Positions 28,265-37,197 of a DNA stretch of 64,000 bases are shown here, in pieces. Position 1 is the stretch's first letter, and every line of letters begins with the position of its first letter. A model generated the notes under the pieces. The model saw nothing but the letters and a program-made list of their open reading frames with translations, was not told where the DNA came from and made no database searches. Both the position numbers and the translations under genes were made by a program. Origin of the DNA: Flavobacterium sp. HTF (GTDB lineage Bacteria > Bacteroidota > Bacteroidia > Flavobacteriales > Flavobacteriaceae); the NCBI RefSeq assembly GCF_003105115.1, contig NZ_QETH01000004.1, forward strand, positions 1 through 64,000. Reading direction: 5' to 3'.

Positions 28265-29428
28265 TTAGTTTTTCTTATTTTTTCTCTTTCTCCCCCACCA
28301 AATATAAAAACCTGTAAGTGGTAAGCTGGCACAGATTAAGCTAGCAGTAAAATATATAATTTTCGTCGTTAATCCACCAATTGCACCAACATGAAGACTG
28401 TAATTAGAACGGCTCATCCAGTCGTGAAATTTTTCGTCTCCAATATATTTTCTGGAAGACGGAAGCAATTCTAAGGTTTTCTGATCAAAATATAAATCTC
28501 TCCAATTTCCATTATGCATATCGGTACAGGCATAAAAATTATCTTTTGGCTCATCCGGAAAGTTTATAATAACTGCTTGTTTATTTTTTATTGCAATTTC
28601 ATTACGAACTCTATTAAATATTATATCTGCCGCAGTCAGCTGGTCATATTTAGGTTTTGAAAGTGTATCCGGTTTTGTTTCTGCAACAACTTCCTTTTTT
28701 TCTTTTTCATTAGTAAAACCACCAGTAATCCAATATGTACTTTCACGTACCCAGTGAAAACTCATTATTAATCCGGTCAATGCAATTAAAAATGCCAAAA
28801 TAAGCGCATAAAACCCTAAGACATTATGGAGGTCATAATTCAGACGCTTGAGCTTAGCGCTCCATTTTATTTTAAAACTGTTATTGATTCCAGTCTTATT
28901 CCATTTTTTAGGAAACCATAAAATAAGGCCGCTAATTAACAGAAAGAAAAAGATGAATGTTGCCCAGGCTGTTATTTGCAAACCAATTTCTTCATCAAGC
29001 CATAAATGTCGGTGTCCTTCATCAATTTCATGAAAAAAGTCTTCATGATCAACCATTCCGGTTATTTTTCCGTTATAAGGATTTACATAAATCAACGAAT
29101 CAGATTCGATATTGACCTTTATTGTTTTATCTAAACCATTATACCATATACCATGAATCTCTTTTGTTGGCAAAGCTTTTTTAACTACTGCATATATTTT
29201 AGAAGGCGGTAAAATTTTTTCCGGACTTTGTGCTTCAACATTTAACCAAGGCGAAGTCATCGACTTTATTTCGTGCTCAAAAACCAAAATACAACCTGTA
29301 ATGGCCATTATAAAAACTACAATTCCAGATGCGAGTCCGAGCCACAAATGCAGCCAGGCATTTATTATACTGAAACGGGATTTGGATTTTGGTTTAAGCT
29401 TAGATGATTTTTGCGTGGTAATAGACAT
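28265..29428 (-). CDS. PepSY-domain inner-membrane protein (XusC-like)
   Basis: 387 residues with four or more membrane helices (about 25-47, 150-170, 200-222 and 355-378) and two PepSY-like periplasmic segments between them (EKILPPSKIYAVVKKALP; LTAADIIFNRVRNEI). Proteins of this type, including the FoxB/PiuB-like group, reduce or release iron from siderophores at the inner membrane. It is the last gene after a TonB-dependent receptor and a DUF4374 lipoprotein, the same set as Bacteroides XusA-XusB-XusC. A strong terminator hairpin separates it from the lipoprotein gene, so expression may be reduced or separately driven. Confidence 0.85.
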   Translation of the reverse strand: MSITTQKSSKLKPKSKSRFSIINAWLHLWLGLASGIVVFIMAITGCILVFEHEIKSMTSPWLNVEAQSPEKILPPSKIYAVVKKALPTKEIHGIWYNGLDKTIKVNIESDSLIYVNPYNGKITGMVDHEDFFHEIDEGHRHLWLDEEIGLQITAWATFIFFFLLISGLILWFPKKWNKTGINNSFKIKWSAKLKRLNYDLHNVLGFYALILAFLIALTGLIMSFHWVRESTYWITGGFTNEKEKKEVVAETKPDTLSKPKYDQLTAADIIFNRVRNEIAIKNKQAVIINFPDEPKDNFYACTDMHNGNWRDLYFDQKTLELLPSSRKYIGDEKFHDWMSRSNYSLHVGAIGGLTTKIIYFTASLICASLPLTGFYIWWGRKRKNKKN

Positions 29429-29443
29429 TGGGAAATTTTATTA

Positions 29444-29492
29444 TTAAAAAAACCATATAATCAATACCGATTAAAGCATTGATTATATGGTT
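29444..29492 (-). terminator. Intrinsic terminator inside the Xus-like locus
   Basis: AACCATATAATCAAT and its perfect complement (15 bp, loop 12) are followed on the minus strand by seven T. It lies between the DUF4374 gene and the PepSY gene. Confidence 0.8.
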
Positions 29493-29516
29493 ATAAATTA
29501 AAACCTTAGTTTTTAA

Positions 29517-30800
29517 TTATTTTGTTGTAGTCGCTGGTGTTGTGTGAGTTAATTTAGTGATAGCTGAAATATCAGTTCCACCTCCAGTTACAAGTGCTCC
29601 AGGTACAGCAGCTCCAGTTTGAAGATCTATTCTGTATATTCTAACCTCTGTATCTGTTGCAAAAGCTTTATATGCTTTACCATTTTCAACGTACAAACTT
29701 CCAATTCCGAAATAATTATCACCTGCATGCAGAGGTAATCCTGTTATCTGAGTTACAGTTTTAGCTGCTAAATCAACAATAGCTGATTTAAATTTATAAG
29801 ATGTATGATTAAGGAAGCCCCAAAGTACTGTATCATCAGCTGCCGGAACATAAACAACATAAGCTTTCTCGCCTCCGATTGGATAAGCAGAAATTACTTT
29901 TCCTCCTATTGAGCTTTCAGCATCAAATAAATAAGAAGCATCAAAAGCTGTTTCTCCTTTGTTAATACGAAGAATTGTTGATTTTTTTGATTCGTCAATG
30001 TTTTCATATCCTGCAGCATATGCATTAGAAGAAAAAGTATAAACATTACCTGAATCTGTACGGATGATTCCTGTATTAGTGTAATACATACCAACAGCCG
30101 TTCCGCGTGGATCTGCGATTCTTTTCACAAAAGTTAAAGATGGGTAATTGTAAACTCTAATATAGGCATTTGACTGATCGATATCCCAATTTGTACTTGC
30201 ATCTCTGTTGAATACACTTACAAATACTTTGTCTCCTACAACTGTTACTCCTGTTGGAAAATCAAAACGTCCGGTAGTAGTTGCAAAATTATTAAACTGA
30301 CGTGCAGAAATTGCTTGTTTTGCAGGATCATAAATAATCAATTCATTATCTGTACTTGCTCCCTCCCAAGAAGCTGCAACAACAACTAATTTGTTATCAT
30401 CTGTTACTCCATAAGCAAATGGAGAATCAATTAAAATACGATTTCCGGCTACTAATTTACCTTCACTATTCAAAGAATATGCTGCCGCTCCAGGTGCTTC
30501 TTCATCAAGAGCAAAAAAAGTATTTGCAACAGGTATGTATGAACCACCCTGCTCAATACCTTTACCTGTCATATCAATTGTACCAGTCATTAATTGCTCT
30601 AATGAATCAAAACCCCACATGTAATTAGCGTTCCATGTTTCTGTTACATATCCTAAAGCATATTTATTGATTACAATTGGCTCTGGTGTAATTACTTCTG
30701 GTTCTTCAACTACTGGAGCATCATCATCACTACTGCATGAATATAATGCAACAGACATTAGCACAATAGCTAATAGGTTTTTTAGTTTAATTGTTTTCAT
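29517..30800 (-). CDS. DUF4374 surface lipoprotein (XusB-like)
   Basis: 427 residues; lipoprotein signal ending ALYSC (Cys22) followed by SSDDD, close to the acidic export signal that sends Bacteroidota lipoproteins to the cell surface. The body repeats short beta-strand blocks (ADPRGTAVGMYYTN, GGKVISAYPIGGEKAYVVY), in line with the beta-propeller DUF4374 fold. Its relative XusB in Bacteroides thetaiotaomicron captures enterobactin-type siderophores. Here it follows the receptor gene by 53 bases, so receptor and lipoprotein are likely one transcript. Ligand not determined by sequence. Confidence 0.82.
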   Translation of the reverse strand: MKTIKLKNLLAIVLMSVALYSCSSDDDAPVVEEPEVITPEPIVINKYALGYVTETWNANYMWGFDSLEQLMTGTIDMTGKGIEQGGSYIPVANTFFALDEEAPGAAAYSLNSEGKLVAGNRILIDSPFAYGVTDDNKLVVVAASWEGASTDNELIIYDPAKQAISARQFNNFATTTGRFDFPTGVTVVGDKVFVSVFNRDASTNWDIDQSNAYIRVYNYPSLTFVKRIADPRGTAVGMYYTNTGIIRTDSGNVYTFSSNAYAAGYENIDESKKSTILRINKGETAFDASYLFDAESSIGGKVISAYPIGGEKAYVVYVPAADDTVLWGFLNHTSYKFKSAIVDLAAKTVTQITGLPLHAGDNYFGIGSLYVENGKAYKAFATDTEVRIYRIDLQTGAAVPGALVTGGGTDISAITKLTHTTPATTTK

Positions 30801-30853
30801 ATTATTTAAATTTAGTTTTTAGAAATTGACTTATTTATATTTAATAAATTATT

Positions 30854-33217
30854 TTACATTAAGAAATATCTTAGTTTTACTGAAAAAGATCTGCCCGGCT
30901 TTTGTATATTAAAATAATCATACAATTTAACATCAGTAAAATCTCGACATTCTGCGGCAATATTATAACGTCCATCTTTCCATGAATACGAAACTGCTGC
31001 AGAATAGTAAAGCTGTTCAGGAATTGATTTCTTATTTTCCGCACCTAAAGTTGGATTTGATAAATAATAGCTATCAGAGTAATTAGCAGATAAATTAACT
31101 GTGAATAAATCATCAGTGAATTTTATATTTTTGAAATGAAAACCTAAATCAGCATTTCCATATAAAATGGGAGTATTTGCAATTTGTTTTCCATATAGTG
31201 CATTTGGTAAATTAGTTCCCGGTTTTAAACTGTTACTCATATCCAATGATTTCTGATGAGTAGCATTAACATCAATAGTAAACCATTGTTTGTAACCATA
31301 ATGAACTACAGCATCAAGTCCGGTAATTTCGACATTTCTAAAATTGATATAATTTGCTTTATTACCAACAGAGAAAATCTGTATAAAATTGGATGCATTT
31401 CGATAAAGATAACTTCCTTCAAATCTAAAGGTATGTTTGCCAAAAATTTTCTTATAAGCAAAACCAATATTTAAATTATCGCTGGTTTCAGGCACAAGAT
31501 TTGGGCTCGGGTCAACGCTTGCTCCTCCGTCTCCTAATAATTCTGTAGCGGTTGGAAGTCTGAAAGCATGCTCGTAAGAAGCTTTAATTTGAAGTTCTTC
31601 AGGAATTATAAAATAGGCAATTGCAGTACCATATCCAAAATCGTTGAACGAAAGATGTGTAGTTTTTTCAGTTGTTGTTCCAGGATTTTCGGTTACTTCA
31701 CCTTTTAAATCGAACATTTTTGCAAAGGCTGTATAACCCAGACGTTTATCAAGAGCAGATAATGAATATGATGCCCCTAATATATTCTTATTCAAATATG
31801 GTTTTGTTGGTCTGTCTTTATCTGTATATTCATTATCTTCTTTACGATTATACCCCAGATAAGTATAATTTAAACCAAAATTATTATTTTCATTTAAATC
31901 ATATTTGAAATTTAGATTACTTTGAAGAGATTGTACATCTAAAACTGTCAATACCTTTCTGGTAGGGTCAATTTCTCCGCCACTTGTATAATTTTTAATC
32001 ACATAATTTCCTGACCAGTCGTACCTAGCCGATGACGTATCAACAACGCGTTCCTCTCCTATATTATACGATGCAGCTAAACTTGCTGTAAGATCTTTGG
32101 TAAGAAAATCTGACTTTTTATATTTTAAAGAGGGAACAAAATTTTGGCTGTCTCTAAAAGCATCACCCACTACACTTAACATGCTACTTCTTCCTTGCTG
32201 TATTTCTTTTTTATTAGCACCCACAGCAATTCCCAATAATAAATAATCGGCATATTTTTTATCCTTCACACCAACTTCGGCCATAATAGTTCCTTGCTTA
32301 TAGCCGTCATGAAAATGTTTTAATTCCTGAACAGGACCATAAACCCCTGAAATACGGTCAGGAACACTAGCTTCAACTTTAAAACTATTATCAGAATAAT
32401 TAACAAAGGCATTAACATTGGCTATTATTCCATTTTTGCTTGTAAAGCGAGTATTTACAGAAGCTTTGTGTGTATTAAAAGAACCTAAACTGTATGAAAC
32501 ATCTATATAACGTTTGGTAGTTTTGTTAGTAACTACATTGACAGCTCCTCCAATTGCATCTCCCCCCAGTTCAATTGGCACAACTCCTTTATAAACATCA
32601 ATTCTTTCCGCCATGGTTGTTGGAATGTTATTTAATGTAAAAGAAGAACCATAATTATCCATTGGAATTCCATCTATAAAAAACTTAACCTGATCTCCTG
32701 AAAAACCATTTAAATAAAACTTAAATTCAGATCCCATTCCTCCTGTTTCACGCACACGCACACCAGTTGTTCTGTTCAAAACCTGATTCATATCAGCAGA
32801 AGTGTTATATAATTGTTTTAAATCAACAGAAGAAATATTAAAAGGCTGTTCTTTAACACGTTGAACTTTAGACTTTCCTGTCACCTGAACCTCATCCAAT
32901 GCAGCCATATCTTCTTCGATAGTCATACTTGGCGCAGTTTGATTGGATTGCAAATTGATTTTGGTTTGTTTCGATTTGTAACCTACATAAGTAACCACTA
33001 AAGTATAGTTACCTGGCTCAGCACTAATTTCATATTCACCATTGACATTGGTCAATGCTGTATAATTGGTTCCTTTTAATGCTACAGAAACACCTTCTGC
33101 AGGTCTTCCATTATCTGCCAGAACTACTCCACTTAAAATTACTTTACTATTTTGTGAAAAACCCTGAACAGAAGAAAGGAAAATCAACATCAAGATTACA
33201 ATTCTTTTAATTTGCAT
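30854..33217 (-). CDS. TonB-dependent siderophore-type receptor with carboxypeptidase-like N-terminal domain (XusA-like)
   Basis: 787 residues from ATG 33217. Signal peptide MQIKRIVILMLIFLSSVQGF, then a CarboxypepD_reg-like domain (SGVVLADNGRPAEGVSVALKG), plug (VLNRTTGVRVRETGG, FFIDGIPMDNYG, GAVNVVTNK) and barrel ending LRYFLM. A longer frame to a TTG at 33250 exists but that TTG overlaps the -7 box, so it cannot be translated from this promoter. With the DUF4374 and PepSY genes it forms a Xus-like xenosiderophore uptake locus. Iron control is probable but only inferred. Confidence 0.88.
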   Translation of the reverse strand: MQIKRIVILMLIFLSSVQGFSQNSKVILSGVVLADNGRPAEGVSVALKGTNYTALTNVNGEYEISAEPGNYTLVVTYVGYKSKQTKINLQSNQTAPSMTIEEDMAALDEVQVTGKSKVQRVKEQPFNISSVDLKQLYNTSADMNQVLNRTTGVRVRETGGMGSEFKFYLNGFSGDQVKFFIDGIPMDNYGSSFTLNNIPTTMAERIDVYKGVVPIELGGDAIGGAVNVVTNKTTKRYIDVSYSLGSFNTHKASVNTRFTSKNGIIANVNAFVNYSDNSFKVEASVPDRISGVYGPVQELKHFHDGYKQGTIMAEVGVKDKKYADYLLLGIAVGANKKEIQQGRSSMLSVVGDAFRDSQNFVPSLKYKKSDFLTKDLTASLAASYNIGEERVVDTSSARYDWSGNYVIKNYTSGGEIDPTRKVLTVLDVQSLQSNLNFKYDLNENNNFGLNYTYLGYNRKEDNEYTDKDRPTKPYLNKNILGASYSLSALDKRLGYTAFAKMFDLKGEVTENPGTTTEKTTHLSFNDFGYGTAIAYFIIPEELQIKASYEHAFRLPTATELLGDGGASVDPSPNLVPETSDNLNIGFAYKKIFGKHTFRFEGSYLYRNASNFIQIFSVGNKANYINFRNVEITGLDAVVHYGYKQWFTIDVNATHQKSLDMSNSLKPGTNLPNALYGKQIANTPILYGNADLGFHFKNIKFTDDLFTVNLSANYSDSYYLSNPTLGAENKKSIPEQLYYSAAVSYSWKDGRYNIAAECRDFTDVKLYDYFNIQKPGRSFSVKLRYFLM

Positions 33218-33247
33218 TTTAAAAACGAGTTTTGAATTTAGTTGTGC

Positions 33248-33279
33248 CAAAATTAATTTCTATAACGCTTTTAAACAAA
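33248..33279 (-). promoter_or_regulatory. Promoter of the Xus-like locus
   Basis: On the minus strand TTTG (33276-33279), 20 bases, then TAATTTTG (33248-33255): a near-ideal Bacteroidota -33/-7 pair. Transcription would start near 33241, 24 bases before the ATG. Confidence 0.7.
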
Positions 33280-33395
33280 TTGTTTTTAACTATTCTAAAT
33301 AAGAATTATAATTAACGATAAAAATATCATATTATTAAAAAAACAAAGAATTCTTAAGATTAAATTAAGTTTAGATTAAAATTTGCTTAAAATCT

Positions 33396-33414
33396 AAATT
33401 GAATCATTCTAAAT
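33396..33414. promoter_or_regulatory. Imperfect Fur-box-like dyad upstream of the receptor
   Basis: AAATTGAAT C ATTCTAAAT has 9-base arms matching at six of nine positions. A second ATTCTAAATAA half-site lies at 33292-33302, just upstream of the -33 box. Identity as a Fur site is speculative. Confidence 0.25.
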
Positions 33415-33458
33415 AAAAATAATATTTCTATTAAAAACCCTACAAATTAATCATAAAA

Positions 33459-33492
33459 AAGTCCTGACTTAGTTAAAATCAGGACTTACTTA
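33459..33492 (-). terminator. Terminator after the PLP decarboxylase gene
   Basis: AAGTCCTGA and TCAGGACTT (9 bp, 11-base loop) with a T-rich run on the minus strand. Confidence 0.75.
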
Positions 33493-33511
33493 TATTCAAA
33501 TAGACTATTAT

Positions 33512-34915
33512 TTATAATTCTGAAAATACCTCAGTCATTTCCTGAATTACAATTTTAATATCGTTTTCTGTTGTTCTCCAATTCACAAAAGAAGCTCTTA
33601 TTCCTTTTCGGTTTTGATAAACTGTTGGTGTCATAAATACTTTTCCGCCATCATTAAGCCTGGTTAAAAACTGAGCAACTTTGTCCTGGTTTTCATTTCC
33701 TTTTAAAGTAAAACAAACATTATTTAACCTAATTGGAGCCAGTAGTTCAAAATTTCCATTTTCAATCAGAGCATTACCAAACTGCAAAGCCAGTGCTGTG
33801 CTTTTTTCGATAATATCACAAAATCCTTCTTTTCCGTAAGCTACTAACGAAAACCAAACCGGTAAAGCGCGTAAACGGCGTGAGTTCTCCGGAAGTACAT
33901 TTAAATAATTAAAATTCTCTAACGCATTTCCTAAGTATGGTGCATTAGAATTCTGAAACGTTTCAATTTGCAGATTGATATGGTCTTTTTTAATTAGATA
34001 AAAAGCACTTTCATAAGGAACATTCAGCCACTTATGACAATCAATTGTAATACTGTCTGCTCCTTCCCATCCCTGTACAAGATATTTGTATTTATCTGAA
34101 ACCGCAGCAAAACCTCCAAAAGCAGCATCAATATGCCACCAGAAACTGTATTTTTCTTTTAATTTAGAAATAGCTTCAAAATCATCAAAATCAGCTGTAT
34201 TTACTGTCGCCGCACTTGAAATTAAGATAAAAGGCTGTCCGTTTAATTTTTTAATATTTTCTTCTAAATCATTAATATCAATCGCTTCACGATTGCCTTC
34301 AATTGTTTTTACCGTCGTATAATTTTGACTTCCAATTCCCAGTAATGACAAACATTTCACAGAAGAAGAATGCGGTGTTGCAGTCAGAATATTAATGGTT
34401 TCAGAAATTCCGTTTTTGGCAAAATCTTTCCCAAGCTGTTTTCCAAACCATTGTCGGGCAACTCCAAGAGAAGTGAAATTAGACATGGTAGCTCCTGTGA
34501 CAAATCCGCCTAAAAATGTATCCGGAAGTTCTAACAATTGAAGTAATAGATTAATAGTTTCAAACTCTATTAATGCGGAATTTCCACCTTGAGATGTTAC
34601 TGCCTGCGTATTTTGGTCGTAAACTGATGCCAGCCAGTCGCCAACAATCGAAGCGGGGGTTGAGCCGCCGGTTACAAATCCCCAATAGCGCGGACCGGGC
34701 GAAGAAACCAATAGAGGTGCTAATCTGTCATTAAATTCCTTTAAAGCCTTTTCAGAACCTAAACCCAATTCATTTAATGTACGTTTGGTGTCAATTGTAG
34801 TTTTATTTGAAGTCGGAATATTTTCCAGATTATTCAGAAAAGAAATTCCCTGCTGTTTTGCTTTTTCTAAGATATTTTCGAAATCGTTGAGATCTTGTTG
34901 TAGTATTGAATTCAT
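33512..34915 (-). CDS. PLP-dependent group II amino-acid decarboxylase family protein
   Basis: 467 residues, fold type I PLP enzyme. The cofactor Lys is in IDCHKWLNVP (Lys295), preceded by WWHIDAAFGG (Asp263) and TATPHSSSVK, the signature of aromatic-L-amino-acid/glutamate decarboxylases. Substrate cannot be read from the sequence; tryptophan, tyrosine, glutamate or 2,4-diaminobutyrate decarboxylases all share these motifs. It lies 75 bases downstream of a dicarboxylate/amino-acid symporter on the same strand, which might supply its substrate. Confidence 0.85.
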   Translation of the reverse strand: MNSILQQDLNDFENILEKAKQQGISFLNNLENIPTSNKTTIDTKRTLNELGLGSEKALKEFNDRLAPLLVSSPGPRYWGFVTGGSTPASIVGDWLASVYDQNTQAVTSQGGNSALIEFETINLLLQLLELPDTFLGGFVTGATMSNFTSLGVARQWFGKQLGKDFAKNGISETINILTATPHSSSVKCLSLLGIGSQNYTTVKTIEGNREAIDINDLEENIKKLNGQPFILISSAATVNTADFDDFEAISKLKEKYSFWWHIDAAFGGFAAVSDKYKYLVQGWEGADSITIDCHKWLNVPYESAFYLIKKDHINLQIETFQNSNAPYLGNALENFNYLNVLPENSRRLRALPVWFSLVAYGKEGFCDIIEKSTALALQFGNALIENGNFELLAPIRLNNVCFTLKGNENQDKVAQFLTRLNDGGKVFMTPTVYQNRKGIRASFVNWRTTENDIKIVIQEMTEVFSEL

Positions 34916-34990
34916 ATTTAATGATATAGTTCACGCAGATTGCGTGGATTAAAGCAGATTTAAAATTTTATTATTTTGAAGAGCAGGGTT

Positions 34991-36214
34991 TTACCACTTT
35001 GTCTTTTCCGAAAATCTCGAAACAAGCATCGAAGAAATCACATCTCCGTTAGCGTTTAGTAAAGTCGCAATCGGATCAACCAATGTTCCTAAAATCATGG
35101 CCACAGGCAAAGCCTGCTCCATCGGAAAACCGTAAACGGTAATTGCCAAAACTTCTCCTATATAACCGCCATTCGGAATTCCGCCTTCGACTATCGAAAC
35201 AATTACGGTAATTCCTAATGCCAAAAGTATGGTTGAAGGTTCAGTAAAATCTTTTCCAAACATGGCAAACAGAAACGTAATTTTTAAAATGGATGACATG
35301 CTGGAACCATCTTTATGTAATGGTGCTCCAAGCGGAATTACTAAATTCCGGACATGTTCCGGAATACCCATTTTTTCTGCAGCCTCAAGGTTGGCCGGAA
35401 TAGTCGCAATGCTGCTGCATGTTCCTACTGCGGTTAATGATGGTGTAATATTATTGCTCCAGAAAACTTTAAAAGCTCTTTTCCCGCCAGCTACAAGTGC
35501 ATATAAACTAAAAAACACAAAAAAGTAAAAGATACACGCAGCGTAATAAACGGCCATAGGTTTTGCATAAACTCCAAATAACTGTGGACCGAAAATACCT
35601 ACCTGATACGCAAAATAAGCACCTAAACCAACCGGTGCCAATTTCATTATCATATTTAATAATTGTTTCATGACTTCGTTTCCGGAATCCAGAAAACTTT
35701 TAAAAGCGCTTCCTTTTTCACCTGAATGTAAAGTGGCAAAACCAATTAAAAAAGAAAATATAATGAGTGCAAGCATACTTTTTCTGGACAACAATTCGAA
35801 GAAATCATTTGTAGTAACCAGTTGCGCTATCTGATCTCCCACAGAACCCGACTGAATATTTTCGACCGGAACTTTAGAAACAATCATATCCTGATGAATT
35901 GGAAAAAGATAAACCGCAAAAATCATTATAATTGCTGAAATGAGAACAGTACAGAGAAAAACCAGTATCATGATAATGAATAGTTTTCCCAGTTTTTCCG
36001 TTTGTTCCAGATTGGCAATTGAAGAACCAATAGTAAAGAAAATCAGCGGAATGATTGCAGTAAAAAGTAAATTCAGAAAAATATCCCCAAGCGGTTTTAT
36101 AACCTCCACTTTTTCTCCAAAAACCAACCCAAAAACACTGCCGACTATAATTCCGCCAAGAAGTAGAAGTATACTGCTGTAGCTTTTTAAAAAATTGATT
36201 TTTTCAGTCCCCAT
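34991..36214 (-). CDS. Dicarboxylate/amino acid:cation symporter (DAACS family)
   Basis: 407 residues, inner-membrane, about eight helices plus re-entrant hairpins. Diagnostic segments are AVGTCSSIATIPANL (the Ser-rich hairpin HP1), PLGAPLHKDGSSM and the substrate/Na site LVDPIATLLNANGDVISSM near the C-terminus. It imports glutamate, aspartate or C4-dicarboxylates with protons or Na+. It sits between a methyltransferase gene upstream and the PLP decarboxylase downstream, all on the minus strand. Confidence 0.88.
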   Translation of the reverse strand: MGTEKINFLKSYSSILLLLGGIIVGSVFGLVFGEKVEVIKPLGDIFLNLLFTAIIPLIFFTIGSSIANLEQTEKLGKLFIIMILVFLCTVLISAIIMIFAVYLFPIHQDMIVSKVPVENIQSGSVGDQIAQLVTTNDFFELLSRKSMLALIIFSFLIGFATLHSGEKGSAFKSFLDSGNEVMKQLLNMIMKLAPVGLGAYFAYQVGIFGPQLFGVYAKPMAVYYAACIFYFFVFFSLYALVAGGKRAFKVFWSNNITPSLTAVGTCSSIATIPANLEAAEKMGIPEHVRNLVIPLGAPLHKDGSSMSSILKITFLFAMFGKDFTEPSTILLALGITVIVSIVEGGIPNGGYIGEVLAITVYGFPMEQALPVAMILGTLVDPIATLLNANGDVISSMLVSRFSEKTKW

Positions 36215-36304
36215 AATTTAAATTATTACTGTTTATAATACGAAATAAAAAATCAATGAAAGTACTCAAAATAAAGAATACCGAAACCTTAAAAGAGATA
36301 TTTC

Positions 36305-36958
36305 TTACTTTTCCAGAACTATCGTTGTAAAAGCCCTGTCAACAAGTTCTCCGGTTTTGCTTTTAACCTTTTCTGTCTGACTTTCGGTATAAACCATTTT
36401 AAAAGCTGTTTTCCCAATTAGATTCTGTGCTTTTTCGGTACTGTAAAGTTCAAATTCAAATTGGGTAAACGGAAGTGTTTTCATAAAACTTTCCTCCGCA
36501 AATGTCAGGCAGAAATTTCCATTTGTTTTTAAAACCCTGTAGATTTCCAAAAGAAATTTTTCCGGATCCTGCCAAAAATAAATCGTATTTACTGTAAATA
36601 TTTTATCGAAAGATTCGTCCTCAAACGGAATTATATTTCCGTCATAAATAGTGAAGAAAGCCTGTTTTTGAGAAACAAAATTACGGTTAGTCCGGCGTGC
36701 TTCCTGAAACATCAGTTCCGACATTTCAAGTCCGTAATATTTTAGGTTTTCTGCCTGTTCGAAAACAAATTCTACATGACCACCATTTCCGTGACCTAAT
36801 TCCAGGATTTTATTTTCGTTTGATATATTCAGATTTTGGATTGAATGACGGGTCATATTGATGTTCGTTTCGTTCATCATATTTCCCATTTCGATTCCTT
36901 TTTCTCCCGATGGATTTTTTAATTGAGAGGCTATGGCTTGTAATTCTTCCGTTTTCAT
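36305..36958 (-). CDS. Class I SAM-dependent methyltransferase
   Basis: 217 residues, cytoplasmic. The SAM-binding motif I reads ILELGHGNGGHVEFV (about 53-67), motif II region IIPFEDESFDKIFTVNTIYFW, then DPEKFLLEIYRVLKTNGNFCL. This is a Methyltransf_11-type enzyme; its small-molecule substrate is unknown. There is no neighbour that points to a pathway. Confidence 0.85.
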   Translation of the reverse strand: MKTEELQAIASQLKNPSGEKGIEMGNMMNETNINMTRHSIQNLNISNENKILELGHGNGGHVEFVFEQAENLKYYGLEMSELMFQEARRTNRNFVSQKQAFFTIYDGNIIPFEDESFDKIFTVNTIYFWQDPEKFLLEIYRVLKTNGNFCLTFAEESFMKTLPFTQFEFELYSTEKAQNLIGKTAFKMVYTESQTEKVKSKTGELVDRAFTTIVLEK

Positions 36959-37038
36959 AGTGTGAAAATTTAAACTTCTAAATTAAATAAAATCCTTTGA
37001 GAATTCGCTATCGCTTGAATTTCAATCTTATGTCATTC

Positions 37039-37139
37039 TTGTCATTCTGAGGAACGAAGAATCTTCACAAGTAACTCCTTAACGTTTATCTAACTTTATA
37101 GATTTAGCAACGGAGATTCTTCGTTCCTCAGAATGACAA
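37039..37139. repeat. Long inverted repeat with 25-bp perfect arms
   Basis: TTGTCATTCTGAGGAACG onward (37039-37063) is exactly matched by its complement at 37115-37139, with a 51-base spacer. The motif is a familiar dispersed repeat in Bacteroidota chromosomes. It occupies the gap between the methyltransferase and metF. Confidence 0.85.
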
Positions 37140-37197
37140 ACTATACCTGAATAACTTTGTCAAAGTTTTTAAACTTTTATAAAGTTCGTGTGAATGA

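Noticed and set aside
33218..33250. Upstream TTG start for the receptor at 33250
   Set aside because: It overlaps the -7 promoter box and precedes the natural signal peptide start at 33217.
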